Both the position numbers and the translations under genes were made by a program. A stretch of 64,000 nt of DNA, taken from assembly GCA_026415395.1 (NCBI GenBank), contig JAOAHD010000007.1, positions 558,001 to 622,000 of the forward strand, given 5' to 3'. The stretch comes from Candidatus Binatia bacterium. Its GTDB lineage: Bacteria > Desulfobacterota > Binatia > HRBIN30. Every line of letters starts with the position of its first letter. Within the stretch, counting starts at the first letter, position 1. The notes under the pieces were generated by a model. It was given only the letters and a program-made list of their open reading frames with translations. It did not search any database and was not told the origin of the DNA. Positions 17,701 to 26,287 of the stretch are shown here, piece after piece.

Positions 17701-18219
17701 ATGAGACCAACTCGGATTTATTGGCTGATCCTGCTCCTCTTGTTGCTTGCGCCGCCACTCCGAGCAGCCGACGTGAAGATTGGCTTCGTGGATTTGCAAC
17801 GGGCTTTGAACGAGTCGAACCGCGGCAAAAAAGCTAAAGAGGAATTCAAAACCGAGGTCGAGAAGCTGCAAGCGCAGCTTAAGAAAAAGAAAGACCAACT
17901 CGACAACCTGAAGGAACAGTTGGAGAAAAAGGGCGCGGTGATGAAGGAGGAGGAGCGCGCCAACTTGGAGGAGGAGTACCGCAAGAAACTCCGAGACTTC
18001 GAGCGGGACTACAAAGACTCGCAGGCCGATCTCCAACGTAAGGATGCTGAACTCACCGGCGCGATCCTCAAAGAGCTGCAAGAGGTTATTCAAGAGTTCG
18101 GCGAGCGCGAGGGCTACACGATGATCTTCGAAGCTGGCTCCAGTGCTGTGCTCTTCGGTGCGAAGGGTGCGGACCTGACCGACCAGATCCTCGACGAGTA
18201 CAACCGCAAGAAGAGATAA
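17701..18219 (+). CDS. skp: Periplasmic chaperone Skp/OmpH family protein
   Basis: Holds unfolded outer-membrane proteins in the periplasm on their way to BamA. The 172-residue protein has a signal peptide (IYWLILLLLLLAPPLRA), then KIGFVDLQRALNES, a long charged coiled coil rich in Lys/Glu (residues ~45-120), and a C-terminal segment returning to the trimer base (YTMIFEAGSSAVLFGA). ATG 17701 is preceded by GAAGGAGAA. It lies 69 nt after bamA and 21 nt before fabZ; in most diderms lpxD sits in this gap, but here it does not. Confidence 0.92.
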   Translation: MRPTRIYWLILLLLLLAPPLRAADVKIGFVDLQRALNESNRGKKAKEEFKTEVEKLQAQLKKKKDQLDNLKEQLEKKGAVMKEEERANLEEEYRKKLRDFERDYKDSQADLQRKDAELTGAILKELQEVIQEFGEREGYTMIFEAGSSAVLFGAKGADLTDQILDEYNRKKR

Positions 18220-18240
18220 CTTCCGAGGACGGGCCACACG

Positions 18241-18693
18241 ATGGGCACGCCGCTGAAGACATACGAGATCGCCGAGCTCCTGCCGCACCGATATCCCTTT
18301 TGCTTCGTGGATCGCGTGCTCGACCTCGTCGAGGGTCAGCAGATTCTCGCTTGCAAAAACGTTTCGTTTAACGAGCCCTACTTTCCGGGCCACTTTCCCG
18401 ACCAGCCGGTGATGCCGGGGGTGCTGATTTGTGAGGCCCTCGCGCAAGCAGCCGCGCTGATTGCCCATCGGGTGCTGCGAGGGGAGCAGAGCAAGAAGGT
18501 CGTCGTCTTGAGTGGGATCGATAGCGCACGCTTCCGCCGGCCGGTGTTGCCAGGTGATCAACTGATCCTGGATGTCAAGCTTGTGCGCCGCCGGCCGCCG
18601 TTGTGGAAGTTTCAGGCAGTGGCCAAGGTCGACGGGCACGTGGTGGCCGAGGCCGAGCTGCTGCTCACCGAAACTGAACAGGTGCGTTTGTGA
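18241..18693 (+). CDS. fabZ: 3-hydroxyacyl-[acyl-carrier-protein] dehydratase FabZ
   Basis: Dehydrates beta-hydroxyacyl-ACP in fatty acid elongation, competing with LpxA for the same substrate pool. 150 residues with the hot-dog fold signature LLPHRYPFCFVDRV (catalytic His), NEPYFPGHFPDQPVMPGVL and the catalytic Glu in ICEALAQAAAL. Overlaps lpxA by 4 nt (GTGA), which supports coupled expression. Confidence 0.96.
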   Translation: MGTPLKTYEIAELLPHRYPFCFVDRVLDLVEGQQILACKNVSFNEPYFPGHFPDQPVMPGVLICEALAQAAALIAHRVLRGEQSKKVVVLSGIDSARFRRPVLPGDQLILDVKLVRRRPPLWKFQAVAKVDGHVVAEAELLLTETEQVRL

Positions 18694-19472
18694 GCGAGGT
18701 CAAAATTCACCCGCTTGCAGTTGTGGAACCGGGTGCAGAGCTGGATGCCGGCGTGGAGGTCGGCCCGTTTGCGGTGATTGGCGCCCGCGTGCGCATCGGT
18801 GCCCGAACGCAGATTGGGGCGCACGCGGTCGTGACCGGCAACACCGTGATCGGGGAAGACAATCGCATCTTTTCGTTCGCTTCGATTGGGCACATTCCGC
18901 AGGATCTCAAATACCGCGGCGAAGAGAGCCGCGTGGAAATCGGCAACCGCAATACCATCCGCGAGTTTGCCACCGTGCATTTGGGCACCGCAGTTGGCGG
19001 CATGGTGACCCGCATCGGCGACGACAACCTGCTGATGAACTACACGCACATCGCGCACGACTGCCAGATCGGGAGCCGGGTGATCGTTGCCAACGGAACG
19101 CAATTGGCTGGGCATGTGGTGGTGGAGGATTATGCGGTGCTCGGCGCACTCAGTGGCGTTCACCAGTTCGTGCGCGTGGGCGAGTCGGCAATCGTCGGAG
19201 CGGGTTCGATGGTTTCGCAGGATGTGCCGCCGTTTTGCAACGCCACCGGTAACCGCGCCACCTTGCATGGGCTGAATATTGTTGGGCTCACGCGCCGTGG
19301 CTTTAGCAAGGAGCTGATCCAGCAACTCAAACGCGCTTACCGGATCGTGTTTCGCTCCGGGCTCACGGTGGCCGAAGCCGCAGCCCGCGTGCGTGCGGAG
19401 TTTGCCGGCATTCCTGAAGTGGAGCGCTTCATTCGCTTTGTCGAAAGTTCCACACGCGGCGTGTGTCGTTAG
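18690..19472 (+). CDS. lpxA: UDP-N-acetylglucosamine O-acyltransferase LpxA
   Basis: First step of lipid A synthesis, adding a 3-hydroxyacyl chain to UDP-GlcNAc (or to UDP-GlcNAc3N in species making N-linked lipid A). 260 residues, normal length, with hexapeptide repeats forming the left-handed beta-helix, SIGHIPQDLKYRGEESRVEIG, catalytic His in THIAHDCQIG, GVHQFVRVGE, and the C-terminal helical part GLTRRGFSKELIQQL. GTG start overlaps fabZ. The nearby Gfo/Idh/MocA gene makes the acceptor preference (O- versus N-linked acyl) an open question. Confidence 0.95.
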   Translation: MSEVKIHPLAVVEPGAELDAGVEVGPFAVIGARVRIGARTQIGAHAVVTGNTVIGEDNRIFSFASIGHIPQDLKYRGEESRVEIGNRNTIREFATVHLGTAVGGMVTRIGDDNLLMNYTHIAHDCQIGSRVIVANGTQLAGHVVVEDYAVLGALSGVHQFVRVGESAIVGAGSMVSQDVPPFCNATGNRATLHGLNIVGLTRRGFSKELIQQLKRAYRIVFRSGLTVAEAAARVRAEFAGIPEVERFIRFVESSTRGVCR

Positions 19473-19644
19473 GGGCCGCTGTTTGAGGTCCGTCCGCGCG
19501 CGTGCCGGTGTGCGCCGAGATCGACCGCGAGGTGTGCGCTCGCTGCCGCGGGGAAAAGTGCGGGCCAGAGGTGGGATGCTGCTGCGCCGTCTGGCTCGCG
19601 GGCGTGCAAACGTTGGCGTGGCAAGTTACGTTGAAAGCCTGCCC

Positions 19645-20442
19645 ATGCAACGGATCGGCTTGATTGCGGGGAACGGGCGGTTCCCTCGAATTTTCGCAGG
19701 TGCCGCGCGCGGGCTCGGATACGAGGTGGTGGCCGTGGCCCATCGCGGGGAAACGGAGCCAGCGCTGGAGCGAGAGGTCGACCAGTGCACCTGGATTCAA
19801 GTGGGACAACTCGGGCGCATCATCGACGTGTTTCGCGCCGCAAAGGTTACCGAAGCGGTGTTCGTTGGCGGCATTCGTAAGCAGGCACTGTTGGAGCAAT
19901 TCGCGCCAGACGAGCGCGGCTTGGCCTTCTTGGGCCGGCTAGCGCATTTTGGTGACGATGCCGTGCTGCGCGGCTTGGCGGAGGAACTCGAAGGCGAGGG
20001 GATCCGGATTCTTCCATCCACGCTGTTCCTGGAATCGTTGCTGACCCCGGCTGACGTGCTGACGTCCACCGCCCCGACGCCGGAGCAGTGGGAGGATATT
20101 CGCTTAGGAGTGCGCGTCGCCAAGGCGATTGGTGAGTGGGATATCGGGCAAACGGTGGTGGTGCAAAACCGGATCGTGCTTGCAGTGGAAGCGATCGAAG
20201 GGACGGACGCCACGATTGCGCGGGCTGGCCGTCCTGGTGCGGTGGTCGTGAAAGTGAGTAAACCCCAGCAAGACTTGCGCTTCGATGTTCCTGCCGTTGG
20301 ACCGAACACGATCGACGTGTGTGCCTCAGTCGGCGTGAGCGTGGTGGCGCTGGAAGCAGGGAAAACCTTGCTGCTCGACAAAGAGGCGTTGCTGGCGAAG
20401 GCGGATGAGGCGGGAATCGCCGTGGTGGGGGTTGTGCCATGA
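19645..20442 (+). CDS. lpxI: UDP-2,3-diacylglucosamine pyrophosphatase LpxI
   Basis: Hydrolyses UDP-2,3-diacylglucosamine to lipid X; the LpxI family (formerly DUF1009) replaces LpxH in many alpha- and deltaproteobacteria. 265 residues from ATG 19645, beginning IGLIAGNGRFPRIFAGAARG and containing FVGGIRKQALL, a central DDAVLRGLAEELEGEGI and the C-terminal catalytic domain with AIEGTDATIARAG and DVPAVGPNTIDV. The 172-nt gap after lpxA holds nothing recognised. Overlaps the next gene by 4 nt. Confidence 0.93.
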   Translation: MQRIGLIAGNGRFPRIFAGAARGLGYEVVAVAHRGETEPALEREVDQCTWIQVGQLGRIIDVFRAAKVTEAVFVGGIRKQALLEQFAPDERGLAFLGRLAHFGDDAVLRGLAEELEGEGIRILPSTLFLESLLTPADVLTSTAPTPEQWEDIRLGVRVAKAIGEWDIGQTVVVQNRIVLAVEAIEGTDATIARAGRPGAVVVKVSKPQQDLRFDVPAVGPNTIDVCASVGVSVVALEAGKTLLLDKEALLAKADEAGIAVVGVVP

Positions 20443-21371
20443 GTCCGCGCATCCGTGCTGCCGTGATTGGGGCGGGCTACCTCGGCCGCTTCCACGCTCT
20501 CAAATACGCGAGCATGCCTGAGGTGGAGCTCGTGGCGGTCGTCGATGTCGATGCGGGGCGCGCCGCCGCCGTGGCTAAGGAAACGAACACGCAAGCACTG
20601 GTCGATTACCGCCCGCTGTTAGGGCAAATCGATTGCGCGAGCGTTGCCGTGCCCACACCGCTGCACTGCTCGCTCGCTACCGATTTGCTTTTGGCGGGAG
20701 TGGACGTTCTCGTGGAAAAACCGCTGACGGTAACGGCCGCCGAAGGCCGCCAACTCGTCGACCTGGCACGCCAGCACGGACGGATTTTGCAAGTGGGCCA
20801 CCTCGAACGGTTCAACCCGGCACTGCAGGCCGTGCGCCGCATATTGACCGAGCCACGGTTTGTGGAGTGTCATCGCCTGGGCCCATTCGTGGAACGGGGC
20901 AGCGACGTGGATGTGGTCCTGGATCTGATGATTCACGACCTCGACGTGTTGTTGAGTTTGGTCCCGAGCGAGGTGGAGCATGTGGAAGCGGTCGGCGTGC
21001 CCGTGCTTTCCCCACACATCGACATCGCCAATGCCCGCTTACGGTTTACCAACGGCTGCATTGCCAATCTGACTGCGAGCCGCGTGGCACTGAAGCGCGA
21101 GCGCAAACTGCGGCTGTTCCAAGCCGACACCTACGTGGCCCTCGATTACGGCGAGCGCCACATTCGCATCGTGCGCCGCATCGTTGATAACGGCACGCCG
21201 CGGATCGACGTGGAAGAGCTAGCTTTGGGGGAGGCGGACCCATTGTATGCGGAAATCGACCACTTCTTGCATTGCGTGCGCACGCGCGAGCGCCCGTTGG
21301 TCGATGGAGCCACAGCGCTGCGCGCCTTGGAAGTGGCGGAGAAGATTCGCACGGGGATGCTCACGGCATGA
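20439..21371 (+). CDS. Gfo/Idh/MocA family oxidoreductase (GnnA-like by context)
   Basis: NAD(P)-dependent sugar oxidoreductase of 310 residues. Rossmann motif VIGAGYLGRFHALKY at the N-terminus, VPTPLHCSLATDLLLAGVDVLVEKP (EKP motif with the catalytic-region Lys), QVGHLERFNPA, and the C-terminal LMIHDLDVLLSLV with the conserved H/D. It overlaps both lpxI and lpxB by 4 nt, so it is locked into the lipid A operon. In Acidithiobacillus the related GnnA, encoded between lpxA and lpxB, oxidises UDP-GlcNAc for conversion by GnnB to UDP-GlcNAc3N. No GnnB-like aminotransferase is in this window, so the GnnA role is an inference. Confidence 0.8.
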   Translation: MSPRIRAAVIGAGYLGRFHALKYASMPEVELVAVVDVDAGRAAAVAKETNTQALVDYRPLLGQIDCASVAVPTPLHCSLATDLLLAGVDVLVEKPLTVTAAEGRQLVDLARQHGRILQVGHLERFNPALQAVRRILTEPRFVECHRLGPFVERGSDVDVVLDLMIHDLDVLLSLVPSEVEHVEAVGVPVLSPHIDIANARLRFTNGCIANLTASRVALKRERKLRLFQADTYVALDYGERHIRIVRRIVDNGTPRIDVEELALGEADPLYAEIDHFLHCVRTRERPLVDGATALRALEVAEKIRTGMLTA

Positions 21372-22492
21372 AGCGGACGGTGATGATCGTCGCCGGCGAA
21401 GCATCGGGAGATCTGCACGGCGCAGCGTTGCTCCGCGCTCTCCGTGAGCATGATCCCAACTTGCAAGCGTACGGCATCGGCGGCCAGCACCTTGTTCGCG
21501 AGGGGTTGCAGATTCTCGTGCCCACCGATGAAGTGGCGACGATGGGGTTAACGGAAACCTTGGGGAGTTTGCGCCGCGTGCTGCGCGCCTATCGTTTGGC
21601 GCGGCAAAGCTTGCGGGAACGTCGGCCCGATTTGGTCGTCCTCATCGATTACCCGGATTTCAATCTGCGGCTCGCACGGCGGGCGAAGAAGCTGGGCCTC
21701 AAGGTGTTTTATTACATCAGTCCGCAGGTATGGGCGTGGCGGCGTGGGCGCGTGCGGCTCATGCGCCGCGTGGTTGACCGTTTGGCTGTTGTCTTCCCCT
21801 TTGAGGAAGCTCTGTACAACGATGGCGGCGGCCGCTTGGCAGTGTTCGTCGGCCATCCGTTGCTCGACTTGGTTGTGCCGACGCGTGCGGCTTCGGACAC
21901 GCGCGAACTGTATGGCTTGGACCGCAACCGACCGCTGCTCGCCTTGCTGCCTGGCAGTCGGCGCAAAGAGGTGGGGGCGCTGCTCGGTCCAATGCTGGCC
22001 ACCGCGCGCGCACTGGCGGAACGCGGTTGGCAAAGCGCATTGGCACTGGCCCCCACATTGCGGCAGGCGGACCTGGAGGAATTCGTTGCCGCTGGCGCCA
22101 TGGCGGGAATGCCTGTTGTTCACGGTGACACTTATAACCTTGTTCACGCGTGTGACGCCGCGCTGGTCGCCTCCGGGACGGCCACTCTCGAAGTGGCGTT
22201 GCTTGGCAAGCCGATGGTGATTGTGTATCGGGTGTCTCCGCTCACTTACCTGTTGGGCCGAATGCTCATTCGCGTCGATCATATCGGCATGCCGAACCTG
22301 ATTCTCGGCCGGCGGGTAGCGCCGGAGTTTTTGCAACAGGACGTTCGCCCTGAGGTGCTCATTCCCGCGGTGGAACGTGCATGGGAAGAACGCAGCGCAT
22401 TTGCACGCTCTTGGCAGGAGCTGCGCGAGCGGCTGGGTGCCCACGGCGCTGCTCGCCGCGCCGCGGCCCTGGCATGGGAGCTGGTCGCATGA
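21368..22492 (+). CDS. lpxB: Lipid-A-disaccharide synthase
   Basis: GT19 glycosyltransferase joining lipid X and UDP-2,3-diacylglucosamine into the tetra-acyl disaccharide. 374 residues starting at ATG 21368 with MIVAGEASGDLHGAALLRAL. Further conserved blocks are LVVLIDYPDFNLRLAR, YYISPQVWAWRRGRVR, LALLPGSRRKEV and ALVASGTATLEVALLGKPMVI. Overlaps neighbours on both sides by 4 nt. Membrane-associated on the cytoplasmic face in the family. Confidence 0.96.
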   Translation: MKRTVMIVAGEASGDLHGAALLRALREHDPNLQAYGIGGQHLVREGLQILVPTDEVATMGLTETLGSLRRVLRAYRLARQSLRERRPDLVVLIDYPDFNLRLARRAKKLGLKVFYYISPQVWAWRRGRVRLMRRVVDRLAVVFPFEEALYNDGGGRLAVFVGHPLLDLVVPTRAASDTRELYGLDRNRPLLALLPGSRRKEVGALLGPMLATARALAERGWQSALALAPTLRQADLEEFVAAGAMAGMPVVHGDTYNLVHACDAALVASGTATLEVALLGKPMVIVYRVSPLTYLLGRMLIRVDHIGMPNLILGRRVAPEFLQQDVRPEVLIPAVERAWEERSAFARSWQELRERLGAHGAARRAAALAWELVA

Positions 22493-24252
22493 ATCGCACA
22501 TCGATTTATCGGCGGCTGCTCAAGTATCTGAAGCCGTACATTTGGCCGCACTTCGCGGTGGCGGTGGTGTGCATGCTCTTGTTCAGCGCCACCAACGGCG
22601 CCATGCCGTTTTTGATTCGGCACGTGTTCGATGACGTGTTCACCGCCAAGGACCGGGTGGCGCTGCAACTCTTGCCGTTCGTGATCATTGGTGTGTTCCT
22701 GTTTCGTGGCTTGGTTAGCTTCGGCAGCACATACCTCACCGAGTACGTCGGACAGCGTATTATTGCCGACTTGCGGCGGGAGCTGAACGACCACATCCAA
22801 CGCTTGCCGCTGTCGTTCTTCCACCGCACGCCGACGGGCACCATTGTCTCCCGGGTCACCAACGATGTCGCCCTCGTGCGCTCGGCGCTGACCGATGCGG
22901 TGGCGGCAATTTTGAAGGATGCGTCGTCACTGGTCATCCTGGTCGCCGTTGCCTTTTACCAGGATTGGTTGCTCGCCGTGATTGCCTTTGTGGTCTTTCC
23001 TGCCTCGGTGTTGCCGTTGCTGCGGCTATCGCGGCGGTTGCGCCAAGTTGCCTGGCGCGGACAAGTGACCATGGGCCAACTCACTGCGCTGCTGCAAGAG
23101 ACGATTCAGGGAAACCGGGTGGTCAAGGCCTTCAACATGGAGGAGTACGAGCAGCGCCGTTTCAACGAGGAGAACGAACGGCTTTTCCGCTTGGCGATGA
23201 AGACGACGCGCATTCGTGCGTTCACCACACCGATGATGGAGATCTTGGCTGCCTTGGGCATTGCCGGCGTGGTGTGGTACGGCGGCTACAGCGTCATCGT
23301 GGGCGGGCGAACGCAAGGTGCCTTCCTCGCCTTCTTGACGGCGCTGTTCCTGCTCTACGAGCCATTCAAAGGGCTGGCGCGCACGAACTCAGTGGTGCAG
23401 CAGGCCCTGGGTGCAGGGGAACGGGTGGCGGAGTTGTTGGACACTCCCCCGGAAGTGGCCGATCGCCCAGGAGCGCGGGAACTCACGGATATCCGGGAGG
23501 GAATTCGCTTCGAGCGGGTCAGCTTCCGCTACGAACACAACTGGGTGTTGCGTGATATCAACATGGAGCTCCGGCGTGGCGAGGTGGTCGCCTTGGTCGG
23601 CATGAGCGGTGGCGGCAAGAGCACGTTGGCCGATTTGATTCCGCGGTTTTACGACGTCACCGAGGGGGCCATCTACATCGACGGAGTCGACATTCGCGAC
23701 TACACGCTGGCGAGCTTGCGCCGGCAAATTGCCGTGGTGACGCAGCACACCTTCTTGTTCAACGATACCGTGCGCAACAACATCGCGTACGGCAGTGCGG
23801 ATACCGACATGGAGCGGATCGTGGCGGCTGCGCGCGCGGCGAACGCCCATGATTTCATCGAGCGGCTGCCGCAGGGATACGACACCGTGGTCGGCGAGCT
23901 TGGCGTCAAGCTATCCGGCGGCGAACGGCAACGCATTGCCATTGCGCGCGCCTTGCTGAAAAACGCGCCGCTGCTCATTCTCGACGAGGCGACTTCGGCG
24001 TTGGACTCGGAAGCGGAGCGCCTGGTGCAAGATGCCTTGGAGCGCTTGATGGAGAATCGTACGAGCCTGGTGATTGCCCATCGCTTGTCGACAGTGCGTA
24101 AGGCCGATCGGATTTACGTGCTCGTCGATGGCCGCATCGTGGAACAGGGCACGCATGAACAGTTGCTGGCTCTCAATGCGGAATACCGCAAACTCTACGA
24201 TTTGCAGTTCCGCGACGAGGCCATGTTGCCGGCAACAAACACGGTGCACTAG
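22489..24252 (+). CDS. msbA: Lipid A export ABC transporter MsbA
   Basis: Flips core-lipid A across the inner membrane. 587 residues as a fused half-transporter: six membrane helices in the first ~320 residues (including TPTGTIVSRVTNDVALVRSA, the type-IV exporter coupling region) and a C-terminal ATPase with Walker A GMSGGGKST, signature LSGGERQRIAIARALL, Walker B LLILDEATSALDSEAE and the switch His in VIAHRLSTV. Start at ATG 22489 overlaps the lpxB stop. Family members also include drug exporters, but the position next to lpxB and waaA supports MsbA. Confidence 0.93.
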   Translation: MNRTSIYRRLLKYLKPYIWPHFAVAVVCMLLFSATNGAMPFLIRHVFDDVFTAKDRVALQLLPFVIIGVFLFRGLVSFGSTYLTEYVGQRIIADLRRELNDHIQRLPLSFFHRTPTGTIVSRVTNDVALVRSALTDAVAAILKDASSLVILVAVAFYQDWLLAVIAFVVFPASVLPLLRLSRRLRQVAWRGQVTMGQLTALLQETIQGNRVVKAFNMEEYEQRRFNEENERLFRLAMKTTRIRAFTTPMMEILAALGIAGVVWYGGYSVIVGGRTQGAFLAFLTALFLLYEPFKGLARTNSVVQQALGAGERVAELLDTPPEVADRPGARELTDIREGIRFERVSFRYEHNWVLRDINMELRRGEVVALVGMSGGGKSTLADLIPRFYDVTEGAIYIDGVDIRDYTLASLRRQIAVVTQHTFLFNDTVRNNIAYGSADTDMERIVAAARAANAHDFIERLPQGYDTVVGELGVKLSGGERQRIAIARALLKNAPLLILDEATSALDSEAERLVQDALERLMENRTSLVIAHRLSTVRKADRIYVLVDGRIVEQGTHEQLLALNAEYRKLYDLQFRDEAMLPATNTVH

Positions 24253-24275
24253 CGAACGCAATTCGGTGTGGTGGG

Positions 24276-24944
24276 ATGAGTCCGTTTTGGGAGCGCACGT
24301 TGCTTGCGATTGCCCCGCGCCTGTTCAGCGGCGGGCTGGCAGCGTTGCAGCAGAGCTTGCGGATTCAGTTCGTGGGAGCCGAGGAGCTCTTCGAGCGCTG
24401 GCGGCGCGAAAGGGTGATCCTGGCATTTTGGCACAATCGCGTCTTGCTCATGCCCTTGGCAGCGCAAGGTCAGCCGATTTGCATCCTCACGAGTTTCAGC
24501 CGCGACGGTGAGCTGGCTGCGCGCGCCTTGGCCCGTTGGGGTATTGCCACTGTGCGCGGCTCGGCATCGCGCGGGGGCACGGCCGGGTTTCTTCAGTTGG
24601 TGCGTGCGTACCGGCGGGGCTTTCACCTGGCCGTCGTACCCGACGGGCCGCGCGGGCCGCGTTATCAGGTCAAACTCGGAGTCATTCATCTGGCACGGGC
24701 AACCGGCGCTGCGATTTTTCCCGTGACTTACAGTGCGTCGCGATTCTTGCAGTTGCACAGCTGGGATCGTCTGTTGGTTCCACTCCCCTTTGCAGACGTT
24801 CGTTACTATGTTGGCACACCGCTACAGGTTACGCCGGACTTGTCGGGCGATGCCTTGGAGCGCGTGCGGAGAGAACTCGAGCAACAGTTGTGCAGCTTGA
24901 CGGAAAGGGCCGACCGGGAAACCGCTCGGCAACTGCCACAATGA
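24276..24944 (+). CDS. Lysophospholipid acyltransferase family protein (DUF374)
   Basis: 222 residues with the DUF374 pattern: ILAFWHNRVLLMPLAA (the family's H-x4-like acyltransferase motif region), ILTSFSRDGELAARAL, RGSASRGGTAGFL and VVPDGPRGPRYQVKLGVIHLA. DUF374 genes commonly lie between msbA and waaA in deltaproteobacteria, so a lipid A or phospholipid acylation role is likely. The acyl donor and acceptor are unknown. The stop overlaps the waaA start by 4 nt. Confidence 0.85.
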   Translation: MSPFWERTLLAIAPRLFSGGLAALQQSLRIQFVGAEELFERWRRERVILAFWHNRVLLMPLAAQGQPICILTSFSRDGELAARALARWGIATVRGSASRGGTAGFLQLVRAYRRGFHLAVVPDGPRGPRYQVKLGVIHLARATGAAIFPVTYSASRFLQLHSWDRLLVPLPFADVRYYVGTPLQVTPDLSGDALERVRRELEQQLCSLTERADRETARQLPQ

Positions 24945-26287
24945 CCGGAACCGCCGACAAGCGCGCGGAGAGGACCGACTCCGCCGAACGTGAATCGTTG
25001 CCGTTTTCATACCTTGTTTACGACGTTGCCGGCGCCGTGGTCTCGGCGATGGCGGTGCCCGCTTGGCCGCTTTTAGCCTGGACCCGCTGGGGCAAGTACT
25101 GGTTGGAACGGCTGGGACGCACGCCGCAGGCAGCGCCGATGGCCGAGGCACCCGTGTGGATCCACGCCGCGTCGGTGGGAGAAGTGCTCGCTGCGGAACC
25201 ACTGGTGCGCGAGTTGCGCCAACGACGGCCCGGGTTGCCAATTTTCGTGTCGACTACTTCGGTGCCTGGGCGGGAAGCCGCAGCCCATCACGTCGGCGCC
25301 GACGCCGTGAGTTTGGCACCCCTGGATGTGGCGTGGCTGACGGATGCGGCGGTGCGCAAAATCCGCCCGCGAGCGCTCGTGCTGATCGAAACCGAGCTGT
25401 GGCCCGCCTTGATCCGCTCGGCGAGGAGAACAGGAGTTCCCGTTGTGCTCGTCAGTGGCCGGATTTCTGAACGTGCGGCCCGACGGTACGCCCGCATCCC
25501 GAAACTCATGCGCTCGGTGTTGCGTTGCGTCGATCTTTGCCTCATGCAGTCGGCGCTCGACGCCGAGCGCATTTGTGCTTTGGGTGCCGTGCCAGAAAGG
25601 GTGAGGGTGGTGGGCAATCTCAAATTTGCCCGGCAGGCGTCGATGGTCGTGGCGCAGGGCTGCGACAATCCGCTGGCGCGGTGGCTCGGGCAGCAGCCGC
25701 TCCTCGTAGCTGCCAGTACGCATCGCGGGGAGGAAGAGCTGGTTCTACAGGCGATGATGCGGGTTTGGCAGCACTACCCGCAGGCGCGGTTGCTGCTGGC
25801 GCCGCGGCGGCCTGAGCGGTTCAAGGCAGTGGCCGGGCTCTTGCAGCACAATGGCATTGCGGCGTTGCGCCGGAGCAAATTTCGCGAGCCGGTTGGCGAT
25901 GCCTCAGTGGTGCTGCTCGACACTGTCGGTGAACTCCCTAGCTTCTTGGCGTGCGCAACGGCCGTGTTCGTGGGCGGTACGTTCGACCCCAGCATCGGCG
26001 GCCACAACGTGCTCGAACCCGCGTTGTTTGCCAAGCCGGTTGCCTTTGGTCCGCACACCGAGCACGTGGCGGAAGCAGCGCAACGGCTGCTCGCAGCGCG
26101 TGCCGGGGAGCGCGTCAGGAGTGCGGAAGATTTAGCGGCGCACTGGCTGCACTTGCTTCGGCAACCTGAGGTTGCCAAAGAGATGGGGTTGCGTGGCCGC
26201 GAGGTTGTAGCGGAGCAGCGCGACGTAGCCGCGCGCTACGCGGTGGAGATTTGCCAATGTATCGAACGAGGCCGAACGAGCCCGTGA
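24941..26287 (+). CDS. waaA: 3-deoxy-D-manno-octulosonic acid (Kdo) transferase
   Basis: Transfers Kdo from CMP-Kdo to lipid IVA. 448 residues from ATG 24941. After a short hydrophilic N-terminus there is a hydrophobic anchor (~25-50), then VWIHAASVGEVLAAEPLV (catalytic Glu region), FVSTTSVPGREAA, LVLIETELWPALI, VVLVSGRISERAA, VVGNLKFA, and in the C-terminal half AASTHRGEEELVL, GGTFDPSIGGHNVLEPA. Standard GT30 layout and length. Overlaps DUF374 and lpxK by 4 nt. Number of Kdo residues added cannot be predicted; a Kdo-kinase-like gene lies downstream. Confidence 0.95.
   Translation: MTGTADKRAERTDSAERESLPFSYLVYDVAGAVVSAMAVPAWPLLAWTRWGKYWLERLGRTPQAAPMAEAPVWIHAASVGEVLAAEPLVRELRQRRPGLPIFVSTTSVPGREAAAHHVGADAVSLAPLDVAWLTDAAVRKIRPRALVLIETELWPALIRSARRTGVPVVLVSGRISERAARRYARIPKLMRSVLRCVDLCLMQSALDAERICALGAVPERVRVVGNLKFARQASMVVAQGCDNPLARWLGQQPLLVAASTHRGEEELVLQAMMRVWQHYPQARLLLAPRRPERFKAVAGLLQHNGIAALRRSKFREPVGDASVVLLDTVGELPSFLACATAVFVGGTFDPSIGGHNVLEPALFAKPVAFGPHTEHVAEAAQRLLAARAGERVRSAEDLAAHWLHLLRQPEVAKEMGLRGREVVAEQRDVAARYAVEICQCIERGRTSP

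Noticed and set aside
17632-18240. lpxD hidden in the skp-fabZ interval
   Set aside because: Only 21 nt separate skp and fabZ, and skp fills the rest; no hexapeptide-repeat frame exists apart from lpxA.
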